Both the position numbers and the translations under genes were made by a program. This document shows, in pieces, positions 1 through 5,515 of a stretch of 5,515 nt of DNA. The stretch is taken from positions 1-5,515 of the forward strand of contig JAVCCX010000245.1 in the NCBI GenBank assembly GCA_030765245.1, written 5' to 3'. The notes below the pieces were generated by a model that was given only the letters and a program-made list of their open reading frames with translations, was not told the origin of the DNA and ran no database searches. Each line of letters begins with the position of its first letter. Position 1 is the first letter of the stretch. The DNA is from Candidatus Zophobacter franzmannii (GTDB taxonomy: Bacteria > Cloacimonadota > Cloacimonadia > Cloacimonadales > JAFGVF01).

Positions 1-746
1 CATTTGAAGATGAGATTATCTTTGAAGATGTTAGTTTTGCATACGACCCAGACAAGCCGGTTCTTAAGAACTTCAATCTTACGATTAAGAAAGGAACTAC
101 TCTCGCTATTGTTGGTCCTACAGGTTCAGGAAAGACTACTACGATATCACTATTAACTCGATTTTACGACCCTCAAGAGGGTAGAATAACAATAGATGGG
201 CATGATTTACGCTCTGTATCTCGTAAGAGACTAAGATCCAAGATGAGCTTAGTATTGCAAGACATCTACCTCTTCCCGGGTACTATACTGGATAATCTAA
301 GAGTATTAAGACAGGACATCTCGATTGAGAATGCTGTCAAAGCTACTGAGATTATGGGCATAGAAAAGATTATTGCTAAGATGCCAAAGGGATTCGACAC
401 ACCAGTTGCAGAAGAGGGTGGGAACCTGAGCTTTGGTGAGAGGCAGTTACTTTCATTTTCCAGAGCACTAACCTTTGACCCTGAAATCCTGATTATGGAT
501 GAGGCCACAAGTTCTGTGGATCGATACACAGAAGAGAAGATTCAACGGAGTATGATGAAGCTACTTAAGGGTAGAACATCGATTATTATCGCTCATAGGC
601 TATCAACCATCGTCCATGCTGATAAGATAGTCGTGGTTAAAGATGGTACAATAGCTGAACAAGGAACACATAACGAGCTACTTGCTCTTGACAAAGAGTA
701 TGCAAACCTATATAGAACACAGATGGGAGCACACCATGCAGAATAA
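1..746 (+). CDS. ABC exporter half-transporter, nucleotide-binding domain (5' truncated by window)
   Basis: The reading frame is open from base 3 and stops at TAA 744-746. The gene begins upstream, so only the last 247 residues are visible; the missing part should be a six-helix membrane domain. What remains is a complete ATPase domain of the MsbA/MdlB exporter type. In fragment numbering it has an A-loop Tyr14, Walker A GPTGSGKT (38-45), Q-loop Gln86, signature LSFGE (142-146), Walker B ILIMD (162-166) followed by the catalytic Glu167, D-loop SSVD (170-173) and switch His198 in IIIAHRL. The signature departs from LSGGQ, as in the TM288-type subunit of heterodimeric exporters. The first in-frame ATG (243) lies inside the domain after Walker A and is not the real start. 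The next ABC gene overlaps its 3' end by 11 bp, so the two products probably pair in the inner membrane as an ATP-driven exporter. The substrate (drug, lipid or peptide) cannot be read from the sequence. Confidence 0.93.
   Translation, partial: FEDEIIFEDVSFAYDPDKPVLKNFNLTIKKGTTLAIVGPTGSGKTTTISLLTRFYDPQEGRITIDGHDLRSVSRKRLRSKMSLVLQDIYLFPGTILDNLRVLRQDISIENAVKATEIMGIEKIIAKMPKGFDTPVAEEGGNLSFGERQLLSFSRALTFDPEILIMDEATSSVDRYTEEKIQRSMMKLLKGRTSIIIAHRLSTIVHADKIVVVKDGTIAEQGTHNELLALDKEYANLYRTQMGAHHAE
725..729 (+). promoter_or_regulatory. Ribosome binding site for second ABC gene
   Basis: GGGAG lies 6 nt before ATG 736, inside the 3' end of the upstream ABC gene. It supports ATG 736 over the longer reading frame that could begin at TTG 682. 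The extra 18 residues from TTG 682 do not resemble an exporter N-terminus, and that start would raise the overlap to 65 bp. Confidence 0.7.
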
Positions 747-2496
747 ACAGAACAAGAAGAACCTCTACTACTTTGGTTGGTTCATGAAGCTCTGGAGAAA
801 GTACGCATGGCAGATGACCGGGGTTATCCTGTTTACAGTTATTGCAATCATGATTAAAACAGCCTTCCCTATCTTTTTAAAAAACATTATTGATGAGTTA
901 ACCGGCGACTATGTCCCTGCTAATGTTTATCATATGCTGGGAATATATCTGATATTCACAATAATCCATGAGTTTGTTCAACACGCTCTTCCATATGTAA
1001 GAGGATTGATGAACTATGTGTTTGCTCGTGACCTGAGGAATAAATACTTTAAGCTCTACACAAACAAGAAAAGTACATTCTTCAAGCATTTCCGAACCGG
1101 TGACCTTCTTACAAGGCTTACATCTGATATTGATGGTGACTGGGATAGAATTAGTTGGTACTCTTGCTCAGGACTGATGAGACCTTTGGAATCCATCCTG
1201 ATACTTGGGATGACCTTAGGGGTTATGTTCCATTACTCGGTCCCTCTGACTCTGTTCTCATTCATTCCTTTGCCATTCTTAGTGCTAATCTTAGCTAAAG
1301 CTGAAGATAAAATGACGAGATATACATTGGAGCGTCAGGAATCTATTTCCCGCTGTAATAATGTACTCGAGGCTTGTTTCTCAGGAATCAGAGTTATTAA
1401 GACCACTATTAGTGAAGAGGATCAAGAGAGAAAGTACGATGAAGCACTGCAAGAGAGAGTTCTTCGTGAAAAGAAGTTCTTGCAGATGAACCAGGTGATT
1501 CACTTTTACTCTATGCTTGTTAATCATGCCGGGAGTATTATCGTGTTATTCATTGGTAGTATCCTTGTAATGAAAGGTAGTATTACGCTTGGGACATTCC
1601 TTCTGTTCATTACTTATATGAGAAGATTGATTGAACCCATCTGGACTCTAGCTTGGTTTTATGCTTCTTCTAAACAGGTGTTTAAATATGTTGATAGATT
1701 GGACGAGACTTCTGAAAGCTTTAACATTCTTTCTGAATATGAAGGAACTAAGAGTATTGAACAAGTCGAGTCACTAGCATTGAAGAATGTTGACTTTAAA
1801 TTCCATGATGCTGAAGAAAACCTATTGAATTACATCAATATTAGTGTGAACAAAGGCGAGACTGTTGCTATCATTGGTAAAGTTGGTAGCGGTAAGTCAA
1901 CTCTACTTGAGCTCATTGCCGGTAACTTAGAATCTACTAAGGGTGAAATTGATCTCAATGGTTTTGATATTCATACATATAAAAAAGAAGATGTAGCTAA
2001 GCTGTTCGGGTATGTCAGACAGGAGAACATTCTCTTTAGTGAAACCATTCAACATAACCTTGAGTTAGGTAATAAGTTCACAGATGATGCTATCTCAGAT
2101 AGTCTGGATATTTCATTAATGACAAATGAGATTATTGCATTCCCACTGAAGATGGGTACTAAACTGGGTCAGAAAGGGATAAGTTTATCCGGTGGTCAGA
2201 AACAAAGGCTATCTATTGCAAGAACATTGCTCAGAAAACCTCAGATTATCTTGATGGATGACTGTACTGCTGCCATGGATGCTGAGACTGAAAAGAAGTT
2301 TTGGGATAAGCTTAGAGCTCAGAATAATGAGATTACAAGTATAATCGTTACACATAGACTCGCGACAGCAAAACATGCGGATAAAATCTTTGTCCTTGAC
2401 GAGGGAGAGATTAAAGCAAGTGGTTCTAACCAAGAGTTATTAGAAAATAGTGATCTATATAAACAGATAATGTTAAAGAAACCGGAGAACAAATAA
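736..2496 (+). CDS. ABC exporter half-transporter (membrane domain + ATPase domain), degenerate Walker B subunit
   Basis: This is a full-length half-transporter of 586 residues, the normal size for the MdlA/MsbA-like family. The N-terminal 310 residues form the membrane domain, with hydrophobic segments near 24-46, 65-85, 148-168, 170-188, 255-280 and 283-305. The ATPase domain follows: aromatic A-loop position Phe356, Walker A GKVGSGKS (381-388), Q-loop Gln429, canonical signature LSGGQ (484-488), Walker B IILMD (504-508), D-loop AAMD (512-515) and switch His540. The residue after Walker B is Asp509, not the usual catalytic Glu, so this subunit's own ATP site should hydrolyse poorly. The TM287 subunit of the Thermotoga heterodimer and TAP1 show the same change. 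The upstream gene product supplies a Glu and a degenerate signature, which makes a heterodimer the best reading. Start ATG 736 is chosen for its GGGAG site. The gene overlaps its upstream neighbour by 11 bp and its downstream neighbour by 1 nt. The substrate is unknown. Confidence 0.95.
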   Translation: MQNKQNKKNLYYFGWFMKLWRKYAWQMTGVILFTVIAIMIKTAFPIFLKNIIDELTGDYVPANVYHMLGIYLIFTIIHEFVQHALPYVRGLMNYVFARDLRNKYFKLYTNKKSTFFKHFRTGDLLTRLTSDIDGDWDRISWYSCSGLMRPLESILILGMTLGVMFHYSVPLTLFSFIPLPFLVLILAKAEDKMTRYTLERQESISRCNNVLEACFSGIRVIKTTISEEDQERKYDEALQERVLREKKFLQMNQVIHFYSMLVNHAGSIIVLFIGSILVMKGSITLGTFLLFITYMRRLIEPIWTLAWFYASSKQVFKYVDRLDETSESFNILSEYEGTKSIEQVESLALKNVDFKFHDAEENLLNYINISVNKGETVAIIGKVGSGKSTLLELIAGNLESTKGEIDLNGFDIHTYKKEDVAKLFGYVRQENILFSETIQHNLELGNKFTDDAISDSLDISLMTNEIIAFPLKMGTKLGQKGISLSGGQKQRLSIARTLLRKPQIILMDDCTAAMDAETEKKFWDKLRAQNNEITSIIVTHRLATAKHADKIFVLDEGEIKASGSNQELLENSDLYKQIMLKKPENK

Positions 2497-3164
2497 TGCT
2501 TTTAGGAATCTTACAAGACTATCGGGTTAAACAATTGCGGTTGCACGGTCAGAACCTCATGGCAAGGGGTCGAATTGAAGCAGCATACAAATGTTTTCAG
2601 AAAGTAATTCTTATGGATAGTAGTCCTGAGAATCAATATAATATCGCCTTGACTCTGCTCTCCCTGGGTAAATACGAGGAAGCAGAGTCTTATTTAGTAA
2701 AGGTTATTGAGGCATACCCGGACAATGAAATTGCCATGATATCCCTTGCTGAGTGCAAGTTGCATAATGAAGACTGGAAGGATGCTTTATCTATACTCGA
2801 ATCCTTGATTAAAGACCATCCTTCGAACATCAACTATAAACAGTATTATGCAACCATGAAGAATCCGGAGACCCGTAACACTCATATCAGAGTTCAGAAA
2901 CTTCTTAAGCACGCTCTGAGTGAATATGATCATAAGGCTTTCAAATCAGCAATAGAAATACTACTTGAAGCAGTCGACTTAGATCCTGATAATCCAACCA
3001 TCAATTATCTCTTGGGTACATCAATGATAATGGATGCTCATGACTATCAATCAGCTCTCCCTTACCTCGAGAAAGCTGCTAAAATAAGCCCTAAAATGGA
3101 CACATATCAGAAGGTGTATAGAATGGCATTACAGCGAGTGCAAAAGAAGAATAAGAAAAAATAG
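2496..3164 (+). CDS. Cytoplasmic tetratricopeptide repeat (TPR) protein
   Basis: The protein has 222 residues and no signal peptide or membrane segment, so it is probably cytoplasmic. It is nearly all helical repeats. About five TPR-like units are visible near residues 12-43, 44-77, 78-111, 132-165 and 167-201, with typical features such as the LGKYEEAESYL and YPDN / LDPDNP turns. The region between the third and fourth units (112-131) breaks the repeat rhythm. The C-terminus is a lysine-rich tail. The start ATG overlaps the stop of the ABC gene (TAATG), with GGAG 8 nt upstream at 2484-2487, so translation should be coupled to the exporter. TPR proteins are scaffolds for protein contacts. The context suggests a partner of the exporter or of envelope proteins, but no specific function can be assigned. 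Confidence 0.88.
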   Translation: MLLGILQDYRVKQLRLHGQNLMARGRIEAAYKCFQKVILMDSSPENQYNIALTLLSLGKYEEAESYLVKVIEAYPDNEIAMISLAECKLHNEDWKDALSILESLIKDHPSNINYKQYYATMKNPETRNTHIRVQKLLKHALSEYDHKAFKSAIEILLEAVDLDPDNPTINYLLGTSMIMDAHDYQSALPYLEKAAKISPKMDTYQKVYRMALQRVQKKNKKK

Positions 3165-3175
3165 GACAATTTTAC

Positions 3176-3204
3176 TTGACTTTATAAACACTTAGCATAT
3201 ATAT
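3176..3204 (+). promoter_or_regulatory. Putative sigma70-type promoter for the AMIN/GT9/aminotransferase operon
   Basis: TTGACT (3176-3181) matches 5 of 6 bases of the -35 consensus. It is followed after 16-18 nt by an alternating TATATA stretch that can serve as the -10 element (4 of 6 matches at 3198-3203 or 3200-3205). It sits in the only intergenic gap of the window, between the TPR stop and the next gene's start, where a promoter is expected. The exact -10 register cannot be fixed because of the AT repeat. Confidence 0.5.
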
Positions 3205-3210
3205 ATATGC
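3195..3210 (+). repeat. Perfect 16-bp palindrome overlapping the putative -10 element
   Basis: The bases GCATATATATATATGC read the same on both strands. The palindrome covers the putative -10 region 22 nt upstream of the AMIN gene's start codon. It could be an operator for a dimeric regulator, or only an AT-rich melting region. With just two G-C pairs at each end and no following T-run, it is not a convincing intrinsic terminator. Confidence 0.5.
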
Positions 3211-3231
3211 AAATTCCATACGAGGGGAAAT

Positions 3232-4272
3232 ATGAATAAAACATTCTTGATAACTTTACTACTTTTAGTTGCCCTATTTGCACTTCACGCACAAGCTAAT
3301 CTTACTAATATCCGGTTTGGAAATTATGACTTTGGAACTAGAGTCGTTGTAGAAACTGACAGTAAAACCAATTTCGATGTTACGAACGGGAAAGATGAAG
3401 TAATTATCAAAGTGGATGCCGTTTTAGCTGATGAGAAGCTCAAGAAGGTTAAAACAGGGTCCAAGCATATCAATAGTATGAAAGTAGATACAGAAAATGG
3501 TTCTACTACTATTACTTTCAAATCCAAGTCTTTATATAGATCTGTTGATTTCCCAATTAGTGGTGATCCGTATAAGATTGTTATTGATATTCTTGTAGCA
3601 CCCGGTGGTTATGATTACCAAAGTGCCGTGGGTATAGCTAATTATCTTATGCACCTTAATGTGAGGAAGTATGCAGAAGTTGAATTCGATAAGATATCAA
3701 AGCTTTTCCCCAAAGAGACAGGTTACAATTACTATTATGGATTGAACTGCCTTAAACAGAGTCATAGAAAGAAGGCAATCTCTCTTTTCAAGCTTGTTAA
3801 ACCTGAGGACAAAGAATACAGCAAGGCCGTTTCTGAATTAAAGAAACTTGGAGTTAAACTTAAAACTATTATTGCTGAGAAACCAAAGGTAACACCTAAG
3901 AAAGTGGAACCTAAACCGGTAGAGGTCGTGGAGGTTGAAGAAGTTCGAGTTATCGAAGAAGACTCACTACTTGTTGCAAATGGAGTAGATGAAGTCATTC
4001 CATTCCATAAAACACCTTTTGGTATCCTGACAATTATAATAATAATCATTATAATCTTAGCATCAGTGTACTTCATAATAAAGAAAAGAACTTTCAAATC
4101 CAAGTTTGATGAAAGTGCAATTAAATTCGACCCTGTTAATGACCTTGAAAGTAAGAGAAATGCAATTAGGAAGCTGTATGATCAAGGGTGGACTGTTCGT
4201 GCTATCTCTAAAGAACTTGGAATAGACCAGGAAGATATCTACATTACTGTTGAGGAAGATTCTCCTGAGTAG
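3232..4272 (+). CDS. Membrane-anchored protein: signal peptide, AMIN-like domain, TM helix, cytoplasmic HTH-like tail
   Basis: The protein has 346 residues; I do not recognise it as a named protein. Residues 1-22 look like a cleavable Sec signal peptide ending in AQA. Residues 24-122 form a beta-rich region resembling an AMIN domain, the peptidoglycan- or envelope-targeting module seen in AmiC and PilQ: IRFGNYDFGTRVVVET near the start and DPYKIVIDIL at the end. Residues 133-206 are helical and TPR-like. Residues 217-245 are a low-complexity linker, first Lys/Pro-rich and then Glu/Val-rich. One membrane segment (263-283) contains eight isoleucines in a row and is followed by a basic stop-transfer KKRTFKSK. 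The rest should be cytoplasmic, with a helix-turn-helix-like element at 308-335 (AIRKLYDQGWTVRAISKELG). The predicted topology is type I in the inner membrane. ATG 3232 follows a strong GAGGGG (3222-3227). It is the first gene of a probable operon, with the GT9 gene 12 bp downstream. A structural or sensing role at the envelope is inference. Confidence 0.8.
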   Translation: MNKTFLITLLLLVALFALHAQANLTNIRFGNYDFGTRVVVETDSKTNFDVTNGKDEVIIKVDAVLADEKLKKVKTGSKHINSMKVDTENGSTTITFKSKSLYRSVDFPISGDPYKIVIDILVAPGGYDYQSAVGIANYLMHLNVRKYAEVEFDKISKLFPKETGYNYYYGLNCLKQSHRKKAISLFKLVKPEDKEYSKAVSELKKLGVKLKTIIAEKPKVTPKKVEPKPVEVVEVEEVRVIEEDSLLVANGVDEVIPFHKTPFGILTIIIIIIIILASVYFIIKKRTFKSKFDESAIKFDPVNDLESKRNAIRKLYDQGWTVRAISKELGIDQEDIYITVEEDSPE

Positions 4273-4274
4273 GG
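4271..4274 (+). promoter_or_regulatory. Ribosome binding site for the TTG-initiated GT9 gene
   Basis: AGGG overlaps the TAG stop of the AMIN gene and lies 10 nt before TTG 4285, slightly longer than the ideal spacing. An in-frame stop at 4270-4272 means the GT9 gene cannot start further upstream, so this site supports the TTG. Confidence 0.5.
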
Positions 4275-4284
4275 TAAGCTTAAT

Positions 4285-5262
4285 TTGAGATTCCTTATAA
4301 TCAGGCTCAGTTCTCTTGGTGATATAATATTAACTGAACCTGTCACTGCATTAATAAAGCAACAATATCCTGATGCTGTGATAGACTACATAACTAAACC
4401 TTTATATCAAGATATAGTGAAGTTATTTCCCTATGTGAGCAATGTCTATACTGATTATGAGAACAGTAAGTTTCTAACATCTATCTCCAAAGTTCCCTAT
4501 GACTACGCAATAGACTTACATAACAAATTAAACTCACGCCTAATTCTCAACAAAATCAATGCGAAAGATAAGAGAGTCTATAAGAAACAACGCTTGTTAA
4601 GGTCTAAGATAGTTAAAAAACAGACTGATGAATCAATAGACTCAACACTATCACTTTACCTCTCTGCACTAACTGGGATTATAAAGTCACCGACACCATT
4701 GGCCCCCTGGTTATCTACTCCTGAAGCTACTATTCCTTTTGAAATCAAAGAGGACAAATTGAAAATAGGCATATTCCCGGGAGCTAGTTATGAGACCAAG
4801 AGATGGCCTAGTGAGCATTTCAAGAAAGCTATTGAATTGCTTGATTCAAACTTTGACACAGACTTTTATATAATGGGTTCTGAAAGTGAATCAGGGCTAA
4901 CTAGTAAAATTACAAGATACTTTGGAGAGAATTGCATTGACCTTGGTGGCAAATTGAACTTCTCAGAACTTGCGAAAGCTATCTCATCAATGGACTTATT
5001 AATAACTAATGATAGTGGACCGATGCATCTTGCTTCAGCTTATAATAAGCCGTTAGTTGCTATCTTTGGAGCTACTCACCCTCGTTTAGGCTTTAAGCCC
5101 ATGAACAATAAAGCAGTAGTATTGGCAAAAGATTACCCGTGCCAACCGTGTTCACTCCATGGTGGAAACAAATGTCCTTTGAAGCATTACAAATGTATGC
5201 AAGATATCACTCCTCAAGAAGTTTTTGAACTATGTAAGGAGATGATTACTAGGAGTTTATAA
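4285..5262 (+). CDS. Glycosyltransferase family 9 protein (LPS heptosyltransferase-like)
   Basis: The protein has 325 residues, a typical length for ADP-heptose:LPS heptosyltransferases (WaaC/WaaF/WaaQ, GT9, GT-B fold). These add L-glycero-D-manno-heptose to the LPS inner core on the cytoplasmic face of the inner membrane. The N-terminal motif RFLIIRLSSLGDIILTEPV places Asp13 where the family's catalytic base lies. The donor-binding half has FPGASYETKRWP (164-175, with Lys172) and the hallmark NDSGPMHLA (242-250), followed by PLVAIFGATHP. The C-terminus has the family's cysteine pattern (Cys286, 289, 297, 304). The start is TTG 4285: there is an in-frame stop just upstream and no ATG before residue 197, and the TTG gives the exact family N-terminus. 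The gene follows the AMIN gene by 12 bp and overlaps the aminotransferase by 1 nt. The family is secure. The exact sugar and acceptor are not, since GT9 includes other transferases. Confidence 0.93.
   Translation: MRFLIIRLSSLGDIILTEPVTALIKQQYPDAVIDYITKPLYQDIVKLFPYVSNVYTDYENSKFLTSISKVPYDYAIDLHNKLNSRLILNKINAKDKRVYKKQRLLRSKIVKKQTDESIDSTLSLYLSALTGIIKSPTPLAPWLSTPEATIPFEIKEDKLKIGIFPGASYETKRWPSEHFKKAIELLDSNFDTDFYIMGSESESGLTSKITRYFGENCIDLGGKLNFSELAKAISSMDLLITNDSGPMHLASAYNKPLVAIFGATHPRLGFKPMNNKAVVLAKDYPCQPCSLHGGNKCPLKHYKCMQDITPQEVFELCKEMITRSL
5251..5255 (+). promoter_or_regulatory. Ribosome binding site for the aminotransferase gene
   Basis: AGGAG lies 6 nt before ATG 5262, inside the last codons of the GT9 gene. 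With the TAATG stop/start overlap it fixes the start of the last gene. Confidence 0.75.
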
Positions 5263-5515
5263 TGAACATCTATTCTCATAATGTCCCACCCTCTCGAATA
5301 ATCGAGATTGGAAATAAAATAAAGCAACTTTCTCAAGATACAGGTGAAGAATATTTAGCACTCAACCGAGGTGTAAATGCTGTTTTACCTATTGATATCA
5401 ACTCTGTTGTTAAGGAGCTTGATCTAAATACCGGTGGCATTCATAATTATCCCATTTCCCATGGTAGTCTTGAGTTTAAAGAGGCTATTATTAATGAATA
5501 CTTCGATGAATATAC
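5262..5515 (+). CDS. PLP-dependent aminotransferase, class I/II fold (N-terminal part; 3' cut by window)
   Basis: The frame is open from ATG 5262 to the window end, giving 84 residues with no stop. The visible part matches the N-terminus of fold-type I aminotransferases: PPSRIIEIGNKIKQL (9-23) resembles the opening 'P-S-x-I' helix, YLALNRGVNAVLP (31-43) the strand 'I-x-L-x-x-G-x-P', and HNYPISHGSLEFKEAI (61-76) the conserved 'Y-x-x-x-x-G-x-x-x-L/F-R/K-x-A-I' segment. The PLP-binding lysine and the substrate-binding C-terminal region lie outside the window, so activity and substrate cannot be judged. The gene overlaps the GT9 stop by 1 nt (TAATG) and has its own AGGAG, so it is co-translated with the glycosyltransferase. 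It could act in amino acid metabolism or in making an amino sugar or other envelope precursor; the class I-like N-terminus favours an amino acid substrate. Confidence 0.85.
   Translation, partial: MNIYSHNVPPSRIIEIGNKIKQLSQDTGEEYLALNRGVNAVLPIDINSVVKELDLNTGGIHNYPISHGSLEFKEAIINEYFDEY

Noticed and set aside
682..735. Extended N-terminus of the second ABC gene from TTG 682
   Set aside because: The extra 18 residues lie inside the coding end of the upstream gene and have no exporter-like character. ATG 736 has a good GGGAG at 6 nt.
243..746. A separate short gene starting at ATG 243
   Set aside because: The frame is open to the window's left edge and carries the A-loop and Walker A upstream of this ATG, so it is an internal methionine of a longer gene.
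3165..3215. Intrinsic terminator after the TPR gene
   Set aside because: The only inverted repeat is AT-rich and is not followed by a U-tract, so read-through from the left operon cannot be excluded.
3762..4103. Antisense open frame of 113 codons
   Set aside because: It is the complement of the AMIN gene's low-complexity linker and Ile-rich segment, giving a Ser/Thr- and Ile-rich translation with no recognisable domain.
4275..4282. 8-bp palindrome TAAGCTTA between the AMIN and GT9 genes
   Set aside because: It is too short to be meaningful in AT-rich DNA.
5292..5307. Small inverted repeat TCTCGA-aata-TCGAGA, possible hairpin or terminator
   Set aside because: It is only a 6-bp stem inside the aminotransferase coding sequence with no T-run, and the codons make sense as protein. 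Chance is likely.

Overview
The window is an AT-rich, tightly packed stretch with every gene on the + strand. It reads as chromosomal DNA from a Gram-negative (diderm) bacterium. The main evidence for a diderm is a glycosyltransferase family 9 protein of the LPS heptosyltransferase type. A secreted-then-anchored protein with an AMIN-like domain fits the same picture. The gene mix and base composition would suit an uncultured Fibrobacterota/Cloacimonadota-like lineage, but this is a low-confidence inference and nothing here proves it.

Left block (1-3164): the 3' end of one ABC exporter half-transporter, a complete second half-transporter, and a cytoplasmic TPR protein. The two ABC genes overlap by 11 bp. 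The TPR gene starts inside the stop codon of the second ABC gene (TAATG). The three are therefore probably one translationally coupled operon whose promoter lies outside the window. The two ABC proteins look like an asymmetric heterodimer: the first has the catalytic glutamate but a degenerate signature (LSFGE), and the second has LSGGQ but an aspartate in place of the catalytic glutamate.

Intergenic gap (3165-3231): the only real non-coding space in the window. It holds a plausible sigma70-type promoter whose -10 region lies inside a perfect 16-bp AT-rich palindrome, followed by a strong ribosome binding site. No terminator is visible.

Right block (3232-5515): a membrane-anchored protein (signal peptide, AMIN-like periplasmic domain, short helical repeat region, Lys/Pro then Glu/Val linker, one Ile-rich membrane segment, cytoplasmic HTH-like tail), a GT9 glycosyltransferase starting at TTG, and the N-terminal part of a fold-type I PLP aminotransferase that runs off the window. 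The genes are 12 bp apart and then overlapped by 1 nt, so they form a second likely operon. Its theme is the cell envelope, with an aminotransferase of unknown substrate attached.

Overall this is an ordinary, well-kept region. There are no mobile elements, CRISPR arrays or RNA genes that I can see. The items most worth a second look are the AMIN-membrane-HTH protein, the palindromic promoter and the built-in asymmetry of the ABC pair.
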